DNA of 17,303 bases from Actinomadura_C sp036008685. GTDB lineage: Bacteria; Actinomycetota; Actinomycetes; Streptosporangiales; Streptosporangiaceae. The notes under the pieces are model-generated. The model was not told the origin of the DNA. It did no database searches and saw nothing but the letters and a program-made list of their open reading frames with translations. Location: positions 1 through 17,303 of the forward strand of contig DASYNF010000232.1 in NCBI GenBank assembly GCA_036008685.1, given 5' to 3'. Positions within the stretch are counted from its first letter, which is position 1. Each line of letters begins with the position of its first letter. The position numbers and the translations under genes are program-made. Shown in pieces: positions 1 to 7,185 of the stretch.

Positions 1-1
1 C

Positions 2-607
2 ACCGGCCCCGCACCGATCCACCGCCGCGGCGTCATCGAACTCACCACCGACCTGCCCACCCTCATGGGCCTGGCCGACCACACCGCCGAACTCGCCGGC
101 TGGGGACCCGTCATCGCCGACATCGCCCGCCAGATCGCCGAGACCCGTGACCGTGACGGCGAGATGATCTGGCGTTTCAGTGTCACCGACCCGTTCACCG
201 GCTCCCTGCTCCACCACGGCACCACCCGCCCGCCCGGCGAGTCCGGCGGTCGGCAATGGGACCCGCGACGGCGGCCGACGCCGCGCCAGCGGGCCTTCGT
301 GATCGCCCGCGACCGCACCTGCCGCGGCCCCGGCTGCCGGGTCCCCGCCCACCGCACCGAACTCGACCACAGGCTCGACCACGCCAAGGGCGGCCCGACC
401 GAGGTGTGGAACCTCGACGCCAAATGCGGCGCCTGCCACGACCTCAAAGACGGCGGCTGGACCGCCCGCCACAACCCCTTCGACGACACCACCTGGACCA
501 CCCTCCTCGGCCACACCCACCACGTACCGGCCCAGCCGATCACCAAACCGGCCGAACTCGGCCCACTGGAGGCGCACCTCCTCAAGACCACACGGCTACG
601 GACCTGA
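2..607 (+). CDS. DUF222/HNH endonuclease domain protein, 3' part only
   Basis: The reading frame is open from the left edge, so the N-terminus lies outside the window; the first in-frame ATG at 65 is probably internal. The visible part has the linker typical of the C-terminal half of DUF222 proteins (LAGWGPVIADIARQIAE), then an HNH nuclease module at about nt 320-455. In that module, paired cysteines in CRGPGC and CGAC would bind a structural metal. The His in ELDH, the Asn in VWNLD and the His in CHDLKD fit the H-N-H set. DUF222-HNH proteins are abundant, often multicopy, in actinobacteria; an origin in mobile elements is suspected but the substrate is unknown. It ends with TGA at 605 and has no same-strand partner nearby. 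The domain call is firm; the biological role is not. Confidence 0.85.
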   Translation, partial: TGPAPIHRRGVIELTTDLPTLMGLADHTAELAGWGPVIADIARQIAETRDRDGEMIWRFSVTDPFTGSLLHHGTTRPPGESGGRQWDPRRRPTPRQRAFVIARDRTCRGPGCRVPAHRTELDHRLDHAKGGPTEVWNLDAKCGACHDLKDGGWTARHNPFDDTTWTTLLGHTHHVPAQPITKPAELGPLEAHLLKTTRLRT

Positions 608-739
608 GCCTCACCGGTTCCATGGAGGACAAGTGGCCCGGTCTACGGACTTGGGTTTCAGGGCCTGTTTCAGTAGTGGTCTCTGAGGCGTCAGCGAGCG
701 TTGCGTTCTGCGGCGGCAGCCTGGGCGGCGCCACGTGGG

Positions 740-1564
740 TCATCTGATGATGACGCGGTCCTTCGGTGCCTTGTCGTCGGTGACCCAGCCCGCGTATCCG
801 TTCTCGGCGGTCCAGCGCTTGCCCGCGTAACGGACCTCGGTGAGCCCGTACGCCTGGGCGTGTGAGACACCCCAGGAGGCCACCGACCAGCCGCCCCGCC
901 GGCCGCCGACCATCACGGCGTCGCCGGTCAGGATCAGCCGGCCGAACGCCCGGCGCAGCTCGAGGATCGCCTCGGCACGGCGCGGCTTCGTTCGCTTGTC
1001 CGGCGAGAACCAGCAACGCACGGCCGCGGGGATCCGGCCGGTGTAAGCCTGTGCCATGACCTTGCCCTCGTCCTCGTGCCGGGCGTAGGCGGTGCCGTCG
1101 GCGCTGCGCTGCACCCGCTGGGCGGCGTCGTGCAGGTCCCGGTCGAGATAGTCCTTGACCTTCTTGAGCGAGTCGAAGAACCGCCCGGACGCGTAGACGG
1201 GGTCCCTCAGCTGCTCCACCGCTCCCCACCCCTGGGAGGGACGCTGCTGGAACAGGCCCACCGAGTCCCGGTCACCTTCGGCCAGGTTGTGCAGATGTGA
1301 TTCCTGGATCGCGGTGGCATAGGCGATCACGACCGCGCGCTCCGGCAGGTTCTTGCGGAACGCCACCGCGGCGATCGTGGCCGAGTTGGCCGCCTGCTCG
1401 AGATCGAGGGATTCCTTGCCCTGCGCGGTCCGCACCTCACAGTTCGACCCGTGGAGATAGGGGCGGAAGTGCGAGAAGACGGCATAACCGCCTACGCCGA
1501 GCAGCAGAGCTACGGCGAGCGTGATTCCCAGCAGGCGCAAGCGCCGCGTGTCCGGTCGACTCAC
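740..1564 (-). CDS. Membrane-anchored lysozyme/transglycosylase-like protein
   Basis: 274 aa. A single membrane helix near residues 10-30 (RLLGITLAVALLLGVGGYAV) follows a short Arg-rich cytoplasmic start, giving an N-in, outside-facing anchor. The external part contains a lysozyme-like segment: ATAIQESHL with the candidate catalytic Glu88, then DSVGLFQQRPSQGWG, the pattern seen in transglycosylase-like folds. Related actinobacterial proteins are often labelled only as hypothetical or, misleadingly, heavy-metal transporter. GTG 1564 was chosen because the box TACGGT (1572-1577, read on the minus strand) ends seven bases before it, the leaderless arrangement used by several neighbours. The frame stays open further upstream, but that part overlaps dapD antisense and looks like a shadow. 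The gene is divergent from dapD, which fits a role at the cell wall. Activity is inferred from motif only. Confidence 0.75.
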   Translation of the reverse strand: MSRPDTRRLRLLGITLAVALLLGVGGYAVFSHFRPYLHGSNCEVRTAQGKESLDLEQAANSATIAAVAFRKNLPERAVVIAYATAIQESHLHNLAEGDRDSVGLFQQRPSQGWGAVEQLRDPVYASGRFFDSLKKVKDYLDRDLHDAAQRVQRSADGTAYARHEDEGKVMAQAYTGRIPAAVRCWFSPDKRTKPRRAEAILELRRAFGRLILTGDAVMVGGRRGGWSVASWGVSHAQAYGLTEVRYAGKRWTAENGYAGWVTDDKAPKDRVIIR

Positions 1565-1571
1565 GGAAACG

Positions 1572-1577
1572 ACCGTA
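1572..1577 (-). promoter_or_regulatory. -10 box TACGGT, leaderless promoter of the lysozyme-like gene
   Basis: Read on the minus strand, TACGGT matches TANNNT and ends seven bases before GTG 1564. No ribosome-binding purine run precedes that start. No convincing -35 element is visible. Confidence 0.5.
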
Positions 1578-1630
1578 CCGGGAGTTGGGGGGCGCGCGGA
1601 TACACCGCCTGAGCCATCCGGCCCTCCCGA

Positions 1631-1636
1631 TAGGCT
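1631..1636 (+). promoter_or_regulatory. -10 box TAGGCT, leaderless promoter of dapD
   Basis: TAGGCT is followed by seven bases and then ATG 1644. Transcription would start at or next to the A of the start codon. There is no Shine-Dalgarno sequence in the gap. The box is 53 bp from the divergent minus-strand box at 1572-1577, so the two promoters may share a regulator. Confidence 0.55.
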
Positions 1637-1643
1637 CAGCGCC

Positions 1644-2480
1644 ATGACCGAAACGTTCACCAGCCCCATCTCCAGCGCCATTGACGCGCTGTGGGAGCGG
1701 CGGACCGAGCTCGACCCCGATGACAGCGAAGCCCGTTCGGCGATCGTGGCCGCCGTCGACCAGCTCGACGCCGGCGAAGCCCGGGTCGCCTTCGTCGACC
1801 CGGCCACCGGCGAGGTCGTCGTCGATGAGCGGGCCAAGCGCGCGATCCTGTTGAGCTTCAAGGTCCTGGGCATGGTGCGGTCCCAGGTCGGTGACTTTCA
1901 CTACAACGACCGGATCCCGCTGAAGAGCCGTCTCGAGGGCGTGCGGGTGGTGCCCGGTGCCGTCGCGCGCTGGGGGGCCTATCTCGCGCCCGGTGTCGTG
2001 CTGATGCCGTCGTTCACCAACATCGGCGCCTACGTGGACAGCGGCACGATGGTGGACACCTGGGCCACGGTCGGTTCGTGCGCCCAGATCGGCAAGAACG
2101 TCCACCTGTCCGGCGGGGTCGGGATCGGCGGCGTCCTCGAGCCGCCGAACGCGGTCCCGGTGGTGGTGGAGGACGACGCCTTCGTCGGCTCGCGCTGCAT
2201 GGTCGTCGACGGCGCCCGGGTACGTCAGGGGGCCAAGCTGGGCGCCGGAGCCATCCTGACCAAGACCACCCGCGTCTTCGACGTCGAGACCGGAGACGAG
2301 CTGGCCCGTGGCGAGGCCCCGGCCTGGTCGGTCTGTGTCGGCGGCACCCGGAACAAGACCTTCCCGGGCGGCGAGTTCGGCCTGCCCTGCCTCCTCGTGC
2401 TCAAGCGGCTCGAAGAGGGGCAGCAGCACGACAAGCTGACCCTCAACGAGATCCTGCGAGAGCACGGCGTCAACGCCTAG
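1644..2480 (+). CDS. dapD: 2,3,4,5-tetrahydropyridine-2,6-dicarboxylate N-succinyltransferase
   Basis: 278 aa; succinylates tetrahydrodipicolinate using succinyl-CoA in the DAP/lysine pathway, in the cytosol. The left-handed beta-helix core is unmistakable: MPSFTNIGAYVDSGTMVDTW, then ATVGSCAQIGKNVHLSGGVG and IGGVLEPPNAVPVVVEDDAF. The catalytic Asp (E. coli Asp141) is Asp138 here in MVDTWATVG. The C-terminal LTLNEILREHG matches the family end. It resembles the classical E. coli-type DapD (274 aa) more than the longer mycobacterial type. By alignment from memory, the position of E. coli Glu189 is Met186 (SRCMVVDG). ATG 1644 is supported by the family N-terminus and by the TAGGCT box just upstream. 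It is followed at once by a strong hairpin. Confidence 0.96.
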   Translation: MTETFTSPISSAIDALWERRTELDPDDSEARSAIVAAVDQLDAGEARVAFVDPATGEVVVDERAKRAILLSFKVLGMVRSQVGDFHYNDRIPLKSRLEGVRVVPGAVARWGAYLAPGVVLMPSFTNIGAYVDSGTMVDTWATVGSCAQIGKNVHLSGGVGIGGVLEPPNAVPVVVEDDAFVGSRCMVVDGARVRQGAKLGAGAILTKTTRVFDVETGDELARGEAPAWSVCVGGTRNKTFPGGEFGLPCLLVLKRLEEGQQHDKLTLNEILREHGVNA

Positions 2481-2489
2481 CGACGCCAC

Positions 2490-2527
2490 GAGAGTCCGTC
2501 AGCGGGCGGTTCCGCTGACGGACTCTC
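2490..2527. terminator. Strong bidirectional hairpin between dapD and the GH25 gene
   Basis: Perfect 16-bp stem: GAGAGTCCGTCAGCGG at 2490-2505 pairs with 2512-2527 around a 6-base loop. A further imperfect 7-bp extension (2481-2487 with 2528-2534) includes one G-U pair. It starts ten bases after the dapD stop, and the convergent GH25 gene ends about 100 bases away, so it can serve both strands. There is no U-tract, which is usual in high-GC actinobacteria. Confidence 0.85.
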
Positions 2528-2629
2528 GGCGTTGGGTCCCGGAACGGGGATCGCCACCTGGGCGAGTGGGCCGGAACCGGTTCCCGCGTCGCCTTCGGGG
2601 GATCCGCCCCGGCCGGCCGCCGGCCCGGG

Positions 2630-3535
2630 TCAGGTGTTGTTGGCGAGGGCCACCAGGCGGGCCGACGAACCGTTGAAGACGTTCTGGTCACCGGGGAAGG
2701 TGCCGGGCTGGCTGGCCCACTGCCAGAACGTGTAGACCCCCCAGCCCGCCGGGAGCTCCCCGACGGCACTGGCGTACCGCGCGATCCAGAGCGGGTTGTT
2801 CGCGGCGAAGCCGCTGTAGTTGCCGGTGCAGGACTTCCACCAGTCGGTGGTCGTGTAGATCGTCGCCCAGCGCCCGGTGCGCGCGTGGTAGGTGTTGACG
2901 AAGTCCGCGATCCACGACCTCATCGCGCTCTGGCTCAGGCCGTAGCACGTGGCGCCGTACGGGTTGTACTCGATGTCCAGCGCGGCGGGCAGGGTCCGGT
3001 TGTCGGCCGACCAGCCGCCGCCGTGGGCGAGGAGGTAGTTGGCCTGCGTCGCTCCGCTCGACCGGTCGGGGAGGGCGAAGTGATAGGCCCCGCGGACCAG
3101 GCCGACGTTGTAGGACCCGGCGTACTGCTGGGAGAAGTAGGGACTGGTGTAGCCGGTGCCCTCGGTGGCCTTGACGTAGGCGAACGTCGCCCCCTTGGCC
3201 TTGACCGAGTTCCAGTCCACGTTGCCCTGGTGGCCGGAGACGTCCAGACCCGGCAGACCACCGGGCGCGAGCAGGGGCGTGACCACGGAACCTTCGTTGC
3301 GGGCGATGGTGGACCCGGCGTAGTCCTGCTCCGGGTGCGTCACCGGGCCGCTGACCCGGGTCGCGCCGTTGGGGTCCTTGGGATAGGGGGCGGCGCCGGC
3401 CGCGGGACCGGTCATCAGCGCGCCGCCGGTCAGGACGGCCACCGCGGTGACGGCGGTGAGACGGCGCAGGACCCGGTGGGTCCGGTGTGCCTGCTGGTGG
3501 GGGACGGGCTCCTGTTGGCGGGGTGACAGGCGCAC
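2630..3535 (-). CDS. Secreted GH25 muramidase (lysozyme)
   Basis: 301 aa; cleaves the N-acetylmuramic acid to N-acetylglucosamine bond of peptidoglycan outside the cell. The N-terminus has basic residues (HRTHRVLRR), then a hydrophobic stretch near 26-48 ending at an Ala-rich cleavage region, so it is a signal peptide. The GH25 domain fills residues 95-301: GLDVSGHQGNVDW with Asp98, YVKATEGTGY, RGAYHFA, ALDIEYNPYG with Asp187 and Glu189 (the catalytic D-x-E), and PLWIARYAS. GTG 3535 was chosen because AGAAGGAG (3543-3550 on the plus strand, reversed) sits seven bases upstream. Longer upstream frame has no family similarity. It lies 91 bp downstream of the amidase gene on the same strand, probably co-transcribed. 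No cell-wall-binding repeats follow the catalytic domain. Confidence 0.92.
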   Translation of the reverse strand: MRLSPRQQEPVPHQQAHRTHRVLRRLTAVTAVAVLTGGALMTGPAAGAAPYPKDPNGATRVSGPVTHPEQDYAGSTIARNEGSVVTPLLAPGGLPGLDVSGHQGNVDWNSVKAKGATFAYVKATEGTGYTSPYFSQQYAGSYNVGLVRGAYHFALPDRSSGATQANYLLAHGGGWSADNRTLPAALDIEYNPYGATCYGLSQSAMRSWIADFVNTYHARTGRWATIYTTTDWWKSCTGNYSGFAANNPLWIARYASAVGELPAGWGVYTFWQWASQPGTFPGDQNVFNGSSARLVALANNT

Positions 3536-3593
3536 GGTGTGGCTCCTTCTGTGAGGTGGGACGGGTTCTCGGTGACGAGGGACTGCGGAACGG

Positions 3594-3632
3594 GGGCTCG
3601 TCGGCTGGGCTCGTCGGCCGGGCTCGTCAGGT
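3594..3632. repeat. Three tandem 13-bp repeats over the amidase stop codon
   Basis: GGGCTCGTCGGCT is repeated almost exactly at 3594-3606 and 3607-3619, and in a more diverged form at 3620-3632. The third copy contains the amidase stop codon (3627-3629 on the minus strand). This looks like replication slippage. Confidence 0.6.
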
Positions 3633-4391
3633 GGGGACTTCGCCCGGCCCCAGCGCGGGGCCGTGGTCGAACGGGGCGGTGGGACCGGGGAGCCCGGACC
3701 GGGCCGACGGCTTCGAGCGCTCCCGCTCCCGCCGGCCGAGCCGGCTCGCGACCGCGTTGCGCAGGTCCGGGAGCATCGCGTAGAAGACGTCGCCGGGGCA
3801 CTGTGTGGCGACATAGTCGCGGTGGCCCACGATCGCGACGTGCGGGTCGAGGACGTAGAGGTCGCAGAGCCAGGTGAGCGTCGTGACGAGGGACTCCCAC
3901 AGCCGTTGCGGGGGAGCCGCGCTGACGTAGATCCCCTCGTTCTCGATGCCGAGCGTGTGGCCGTTGTGGTTCAGCGTCTGCGCGCCGAACACGTTCTTGC
4001 CCTGGCCGATGGCCTGCAGTGAGCGGTTACGGCCCTCCATGACATGGCCGCCTCGGCTGATGGTCAGCTGCTGTCCGCTGTCGCCCCAGCCGTTGGTGTC
4101 CATGTGCAGGTCCTGGATCCAGTGGGACAGCGCGAACGCCTGCCCGAGGGAGTAGTCGGTGGTGTTGCCGGAGGCGGTGTGATGGACGACGAGGTGATCG
4201 GGCTTCGCGATGACGGTCGCAGGCTGAGCCGGCGGCCTGGCGTTCCATTCGGCGCGGGTGTAGACGCGGGGCATCTCGGCGGCCGAGGCGGAACCGGCGA
4301 GATCCGCGGCTCCGCCGAGCACCATGCCACCTGCGACGGCGGCGGTACGGGCAAGGAGTTGACGACGGTCCAGGGCGGGGATTCGGGACAT
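3627..4391 (-). CDS. Secreted PGRP-type N-acetylmuramoyl-L-alanine amidase
   Basis: 254 aa; predicted zinc amidase that cuts the bond between muramic acid and the stem peptide. The N-terminus LDRRQLLARTAAVAGGMVLG carries a twin arginine before a hydrophobic stretch, suggesting Tat export, followed by an Ala-rich cleavage region near residue 38. The amidase/PGRP domain spans about 42-215: YTRAEWNARPP, LVVHHTASG (His70/His71), NVFGAQTLNHNGHTLGIENE, and GHRDYVATQCPGD, where His190 and Cys198 complete the zinc set expected for this fold. The last 35 residues are Arg/Pro/Gly-rich and look disordered. ATG 4391 has GAGGA nine bases upstream. It precedes the GH25 gene, so the two hydrolases probably form an operon acting on the same polymer from the glycan and the peptide side. 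Confidence 0.92.
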   Translation of the reverse strand: MSRIPALDRRQLLARTAAVAGGMVLGGAADLAGSASAAEMPRVYTRAEWNARPPAQPATVIAKPDHLVVHHTASGNTTDYSLGQAFALSHWIQDLHMDTNGWGDSGQQLTISRGGHVMEGRNRSLQAIGQGKNVFGAQTLNHNGHTLGIENEGIYVSAAPPQRLWESLVTTLTWLCDLYVLDPHVAIVGHRDYVATQCPGDVFYAMLPDLRNAVASRLGRRERERSKPSARSGLPGPTAPFDHGPALGPGEVPT

Positions 4392-4401
4392 TGGCGGGGG
4401 T

Positions 4402-4441
4402 CCTCGGATCGGTGATCGTCCTTCCGAGGGGATCGTTGATC
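4402..4441 (-). promoter_or_regulatory. Leader of the amidase gene: RBS-pairing hairpin and paired GATC motifs
   Basis: CCTCGG (4402-4407) can pair with CCGAGG (4424-4429). This would hide the GAGGA ribosome site (4401-4405, minus strand) of the amidase gene. The same leader holds GATCGGTGATC (4407-4417) and GATCGTTGATC (4431-4441), two GATC-N3-GATC palindromes 24 bp apart. Either could be regulatory; the sequence alone does not decide. Confidence 0.3.
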
Positions 4442-4499
4442 AGTCCTGTCCGCCTTCGATAGGTGCACCGGTTACGAATCCATGGCCGGACATATGGCG

Positions 4500-4615
4500 A
4501 CTTTGTCCGTTTTCCGTTGTCAGTCCTCTGCCGTCATCCGCCCGTCCTCTGTGCGTTGTCTGTCCGTGTCCGTCCTGTGTCCGTCCTGTGTCCCGTCGTC
4601 CGGCGGCCATCCCCG
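4500..4615. repeat. Pyrimidine-rich low-complexity stretch with 11-bp tandem repeats
   Basis: The intergenic DNA before dapE is strongly T/C-biased on the plus strand, with recurring TCCGT words. A perfect 11-bp tandem GTCCGTCCTGT lies at 4568-4578 and 4579-4589, followed by a partial third copy. The rest of the 263-bp amidase-dapE gap shows no gene. Confidence 0.5.
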
Positions 4616-4640
4616 TCCGGGCGAGCGGCGGACGCGGGCA

Positions 4641-4646
4641 TAGGGT
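4641..4646 (+). promoter_or_regulatory. -10 box TAGGGT, leaderless promoter of dapE
   Basis: TAGGGT matches TANNNT and lies eight bases before ATG 4655, with no Shine-Dalgarno sequence between. It is nearly the same arrangement as at dapD, which would suit coordinated expression of the two DAP genes. Confidence 0.5.
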
Positions 4647-4654
4647 TGCTGGCC

Positions 4655-5710
4655 ATGCGACTCGATCTGTTCTCCGACGTGGCGGCGCTGACGACGGCCC
4701 TCGTCGACATCGAATCGGTGAGCGGTGACGAGAAGGCTCTCGTCGACGCGATCGAGGAGGCCCTCGTGGCCCTTCCCCATCTGACCGTGGACCGGGACGG
4801 GGATTCGCTCGTCGCGCGGACCGCCCGTGGCCGCGGTGAGCGGGTGGTGCTGGCCGGCCATGCGGACACCGTGCCGGTCAACGGCAACCTGCCCTCCCGG
4901 GTGGAGGGCGACCGGATGTACGGCTGCGGCACAGGGGACATGAAAAGCGGTCTCGCCGTGCTCCTCCGGCTGGCGGCGACGGTCCCGGAACCCAGCCGGG
5001 ACGTGACGTACGTCGTGTACGAGTGCGAAGAGGTCGAGGCGGACCGCAACGGGCTCATGCGCCTCGCCCGGAACAGCCCGGAGCTGCTCGAGGGCGATTT
5101 CGCGGTGCTGATGGAGCCCACCTACGCGATGATCGAGGGCGGCTGCCAGGGCACCATGCGGGTGGAGGTACGGGCGGGCGGGGAGCGTGCGCACAGCGCC
5201 CGGGCCTGGATGGGCTCCAACGCCATCCACAACGCGGGCGCGATCCTGGACGTCCTGCGGGCCTACGAGCCGGCGCTCCCGGTCGTGGACGGGCTGGAAT
5301 ATCACGAGGGACTCAACGCCGTGTTCGTCCGCGGCGGCGTGGCGGGCAACGTGATCCCGGACGAGTGCGTGGTCACCGTCAACTACCGCTTCGCGCCGGA
5401 CAAGTCGGTCGACGAGGCCGAGGCCCACCTGCGGGAGGTCTTCGCCGGGTTCGAGGTGACGGTCACGGACGCCGCCCCGGCCGCGCGGCCGGGGCTCGAG
5501 CATCCCGCGGCGGCGGCCTTCCTGACGGCCGTGGGCGGCCGGCCCAGGGCCAAGCTGGGCTGGACCGACGTGGCCCGGTTCGCCGAGCTCGGTATCCCCG
5601 CGGTCAACTACGGACCTGGAGAGCCGAGCCTGGCCCACACCAAGGATGAGTACGTGGAGATCCCGCGCATCTTCGCCTGCGAGGAGCGGATGCGGGCCTG
5701 GCTGTCCTGA
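4655..5710 (+). CDS. dapE: Succinyl-diaminopimelate desuccinylase
   Basis: 351 aa M20-family zinc hydrolase that removes succinate from N-succinyl-LL-diaminopimelate, two steps after DapD; cytosolic. Metal and catalytic motifs are in order: VLAGHADTVPV (His69, Asp71), GCGTGDMKSG (bridging Asp95), YECEEVEADRNG (Glu125 and Glu126), LMEPTYAMIEGGCQG, and near the end LAHTKDEYVEI with the last His ligand. The dimerisation domain between them includes GERAHSARAWMGSNAIHNAG. Length and motifs match the actinobacterial DapE group. ATG 4655 is favoured over upstream in-frame codons because the family starts here (MRLDL) and a TAGGGT box lies just upstream. Two wall hydrolase genes separate it from dapD, and about 80 bp separate it from the LOG gene. 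Confidence 0.95.
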   Translation: MRLDLFSDVAALTTALVDIESVSGDEKALVDAIEEALVALPHLTVDRDGDSLVARTARGRGERVVLAGHADTVPVNGNLPSRVEGDRMYGCGTGDMKSGLAVLLRLAATVPEPSRDVTYVVYECEEVEADRNGLMRLARNSPELLEGDFAVLMEPTYAMIEGGCQGTMRVEVRAGGERAHSARAWMGSNAIHNAGAILDVLRAYEPALPVVDGLEYHEGLNAVFVRGGVAGNVIPDECVVTVNYRFAPDKSVDEAEAHLREVFAGFEVTVTDAAPAARPGLEHPAAAAFLTAVGGRPRAKLGWTDVARFAELGIPAVNYGPGEPSLAHTKDEYVEIPRIFACEERMRAWLS

Positions 5711-5779
5711 CCGGATCTCCCGCATCCGCTCACCGGGGCCCTGGGACACGAGGAGGTCATGGGGGCCGGAACCTGCCGT

Positions 5780-5785
5780 TACGGT
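5780..5785 (+). promoter_or_regulatory. -10 box TACGGT before the first LOG gene
   Basis: TACGGT ends six bases before ATG 5792, consistent with a leaderless mRNA. The competing ATG 5759 has AGGAGG only two bases upstream, too close for normal initiation, so the box favours 5792. Confidence 0.45.
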
Positions 5786-5791
5786 AAGGGC

Positions 5792-6592
5792 ATGGATGCG
5801 GATGTGAACCCGGGTGCGCGCCGCCAGGGCCCTGCGATGTTGCGCGGCAATGCCGTCCCCAAGACCACGACCGACCAGCGTCTGCTGGACAGCCAGGGAC
5901 GTCCGGACTGGCTGCACACCGACCCCTGGCGGGTCCTGCGGATCCAGTCCGAGTTCGTCGAGGGCTTCGGTCTCCTGGCCGAGCTGGGGCCGGCGGTCAG
6001 TCTCTTCGGTTCCGCCCGCACCAAGCCGGGCTCCGAGGAGTACGAGCTCGCCGTGGAGATCGGGGCGCGCTTCGCCGAGGCGAACTACGCGGTGATCACC
6101 GGTGGCGGTCCGGGGACCATGGAGGCGGGCAACAAGGGTGCCCTCGAGAACGGCGGGGTCTCGGTCGGCCTCGGCATCGAGCTGCCGTTCGAGCAGCGGA
6201 TGAACGACTACGTGGACATCGGGATCGAGTTCCGTTACTTCTTCGTCCGCAAGACGATGTTCGTGAAGTACTCGGAGGCGTTCGTCGTGCTCCCGGGCGG
6301 CTTCGGCACACTGGACGAGATGTTCGAGGCTCTCACGCTCGTCCAGACCAAAAAGATCACACAGTTTCCCATCGTCCTGGTCGGCACCGAGTTCTGGGGC
6401 GGCCTGCTGGACTGGATCCACGGCACGCTCCTGCCCAGCGGCAAGATCTCCTCTGCGGATCCCGGGCTGTTCCACGTCACCGACGATCCCGCCGAGGTCG
6501 TACGGATCGTCACCAAGGCCCGCGAACAGCAGCTGGAGGCCGAGCAGCGCGCCTTCGAGCAGGTCGCCGAGGCCGGCGGGAACGGAAGCTGA
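5792..6592 (+). CDS. LOG-family (TIGR00730) phosphoribohydrolase-like protein, long form
   Basis: 266 aa. Characterised LOG-family members are Rossmann-like enzymes that release the base from nucleoside monophosphates (cytokinin activation, or nucleotide nucleosidase activity). Hallmarks are ITGGGPGTMEAGNKGA (about residues 102-117), RKTMFVKYSEAFVVLPGGFG (about 152-171, with the conserved Arg), and PGGFGTLDEMFEA holding the catalytic-site Glu. An N-terminal extension with TDPWRVLRIQSEFVEGF is typical of actinobacterial long forms. The C-terminal 25 residues are Glu/Ala-rich. The start is uncertain: 5792 fits a leaderless promoter, while 5759 would add 11 residues. The stop TGA shares its last A with the ATG of the next LOG gene, so the two are translationally coupled. 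The natural substrate cannot be read from sequence. Confidence 0.88.
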   Translation: MDADVNPGARRQGPAMLRGNAVPKTTTDQRLLDSQGRPDWLHTDPWRVLRIQSEFVEGFGLLAELGPAVSLFGSARTKPGSEEYELAVEIGARFAEANYAVITGGGPGTMEAGNKGALENGGVSVGLGIELPFEQRMNDYVDIGIEFRYFFVRKTMFVKYSEAFVVLPGGFGTLDEMFEALTLVQTKKITQFPIVLVGTEFWGGLLDWIHGTLLPSGKISSADPGLFHVTDDPAEVVRIVTKAREQQLEAEQRAFEQVAEAGGNGS

Positions 6593-7185
6593 TGGGTCTG
6601 GCGGTCTGCGTCTTCTGTGCCTCCAGCAGCCGGATCGAGCAGCGCTATGTCGACCTCGCCGCTGAGGCGGGGACGGAACTGGCTCGCCGTGGGCACACCC
6701 TGGTCAGCGGTGGCGCGCGGGTCTCCTGCATGGGTGCGGTCGCCCGTGCCGCCCGGGCGGGCGGGGCGCGAACGGTCGGGGTCATCCCCGAGGCCCTGGT
6801 GGACGTCGAGATCTCCGACGAGGACAACGACGAACTCGTGATCACACCGGACATGCGGTCGCGCAAGGCCGAGATGGACCGCCGGGCCGATGCCTTCCTG
6901 GTGCTCCCCGGGGGACTCGGGACGCTCGAGGAGCTGTTCGAGATCTGGACCGCCCGGGTGCTCGGCCTGCACGAAAAGCCTCTCGTCATCCTCGACCCGT
7001 TCGGGATCTACGACCCGTTGCGGGAACTCATGACGAAACTGCTGGACCAGGGCTTCGCCCGGCCGAAATTGTTCGACGCCGTGGGCTGGACGGCCTCGGT
7101 CCCGGAGGCATTCGACCTCTTGGCCAAGGAACCCGCCCGCATTGAGGCCACTATGGAGGACTACGCGGAATCGGACCCCGCCTAG
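6592..7185 (+). CDS. LOG-family (TIGR00730) phosphoribohydrolase-like protein, short form
   Basis: 197 aa, close in size to the mycobacterial protein at the equivalent place (Rv1205, described as a LOG enzyme). The N-terminus AVCVFCASSSRIEQRY is the standard LOG opening. LVSGGARVSCMGAVARAA replaces the commoner GGG-x-x-G-x-MG form. MRSRKAEMDRRADAFLVLPG gives the conserved Arg, and PGGLGTLEELFEIWT gives the Glu. The start codon overlaps the stop of the upstream paralogue by one base. The two proteins are clearly diverged, so this is an old duplication or a pairing of two subfamilies. Hetero-oligomers or different substrates are possible but not shown by the sequence. The 390 bases that follow contain no gene. 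Confidence 0.9.
   Translation: MGLAVCVFCASSSRIEQRYVDLAAEAGTELARRGHTLVSGGARVSCMGAVARAARAGGARTVGVIPEALVDVEISDEDNDELVITPDMRSRKAEMDRRADAFLVLPGGLGTLEELFEIWTARVLGLHEKPLVILDPFGIYDPLRELMTKLLDQGFARPKLFDAVGWTASVPEAFDLLAKEPARIEATMEDYAESDPA

Noticed and set aside
608..739. Regulatory or terminator sequence between the HNH gene and the lysozyme-like gene
   Set aside because: No stem longer than a few base pairs was visible. GGTCTACGG near 640 resembles the 13905 motif core, but the match does not extend.
1437..2489. Minus-strand open frame opposite dapD, and the similar one opposite pepA (12523-13884)
   Set aside because: Both are mirror frames of strongly conserved enzymes, with no recognisable domains.
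4392..4654. Cyclic-di-AMP (ydaO-type) riboswitch before the hydrolase operon
   Set aside because: Actinobacterial wall hydrolases are often controlled this way, so I looked for the conserved segments on the minus strand and could not find them.
5759..5791. Earlier ATG for the first LOG gene
   Set aside because: AGGAGG is only two bases from this ATG, whereas ATG 5792 fits a leaderless promoter. It remains possible.
4520..6475. Long minus-strand open frame (over 600 codons) across dapE and the first LOG gene
   Set aside because: It is exactly antisense to two well-supported genes, has no family motifs, and is the usual by-product of high-GC codon use.
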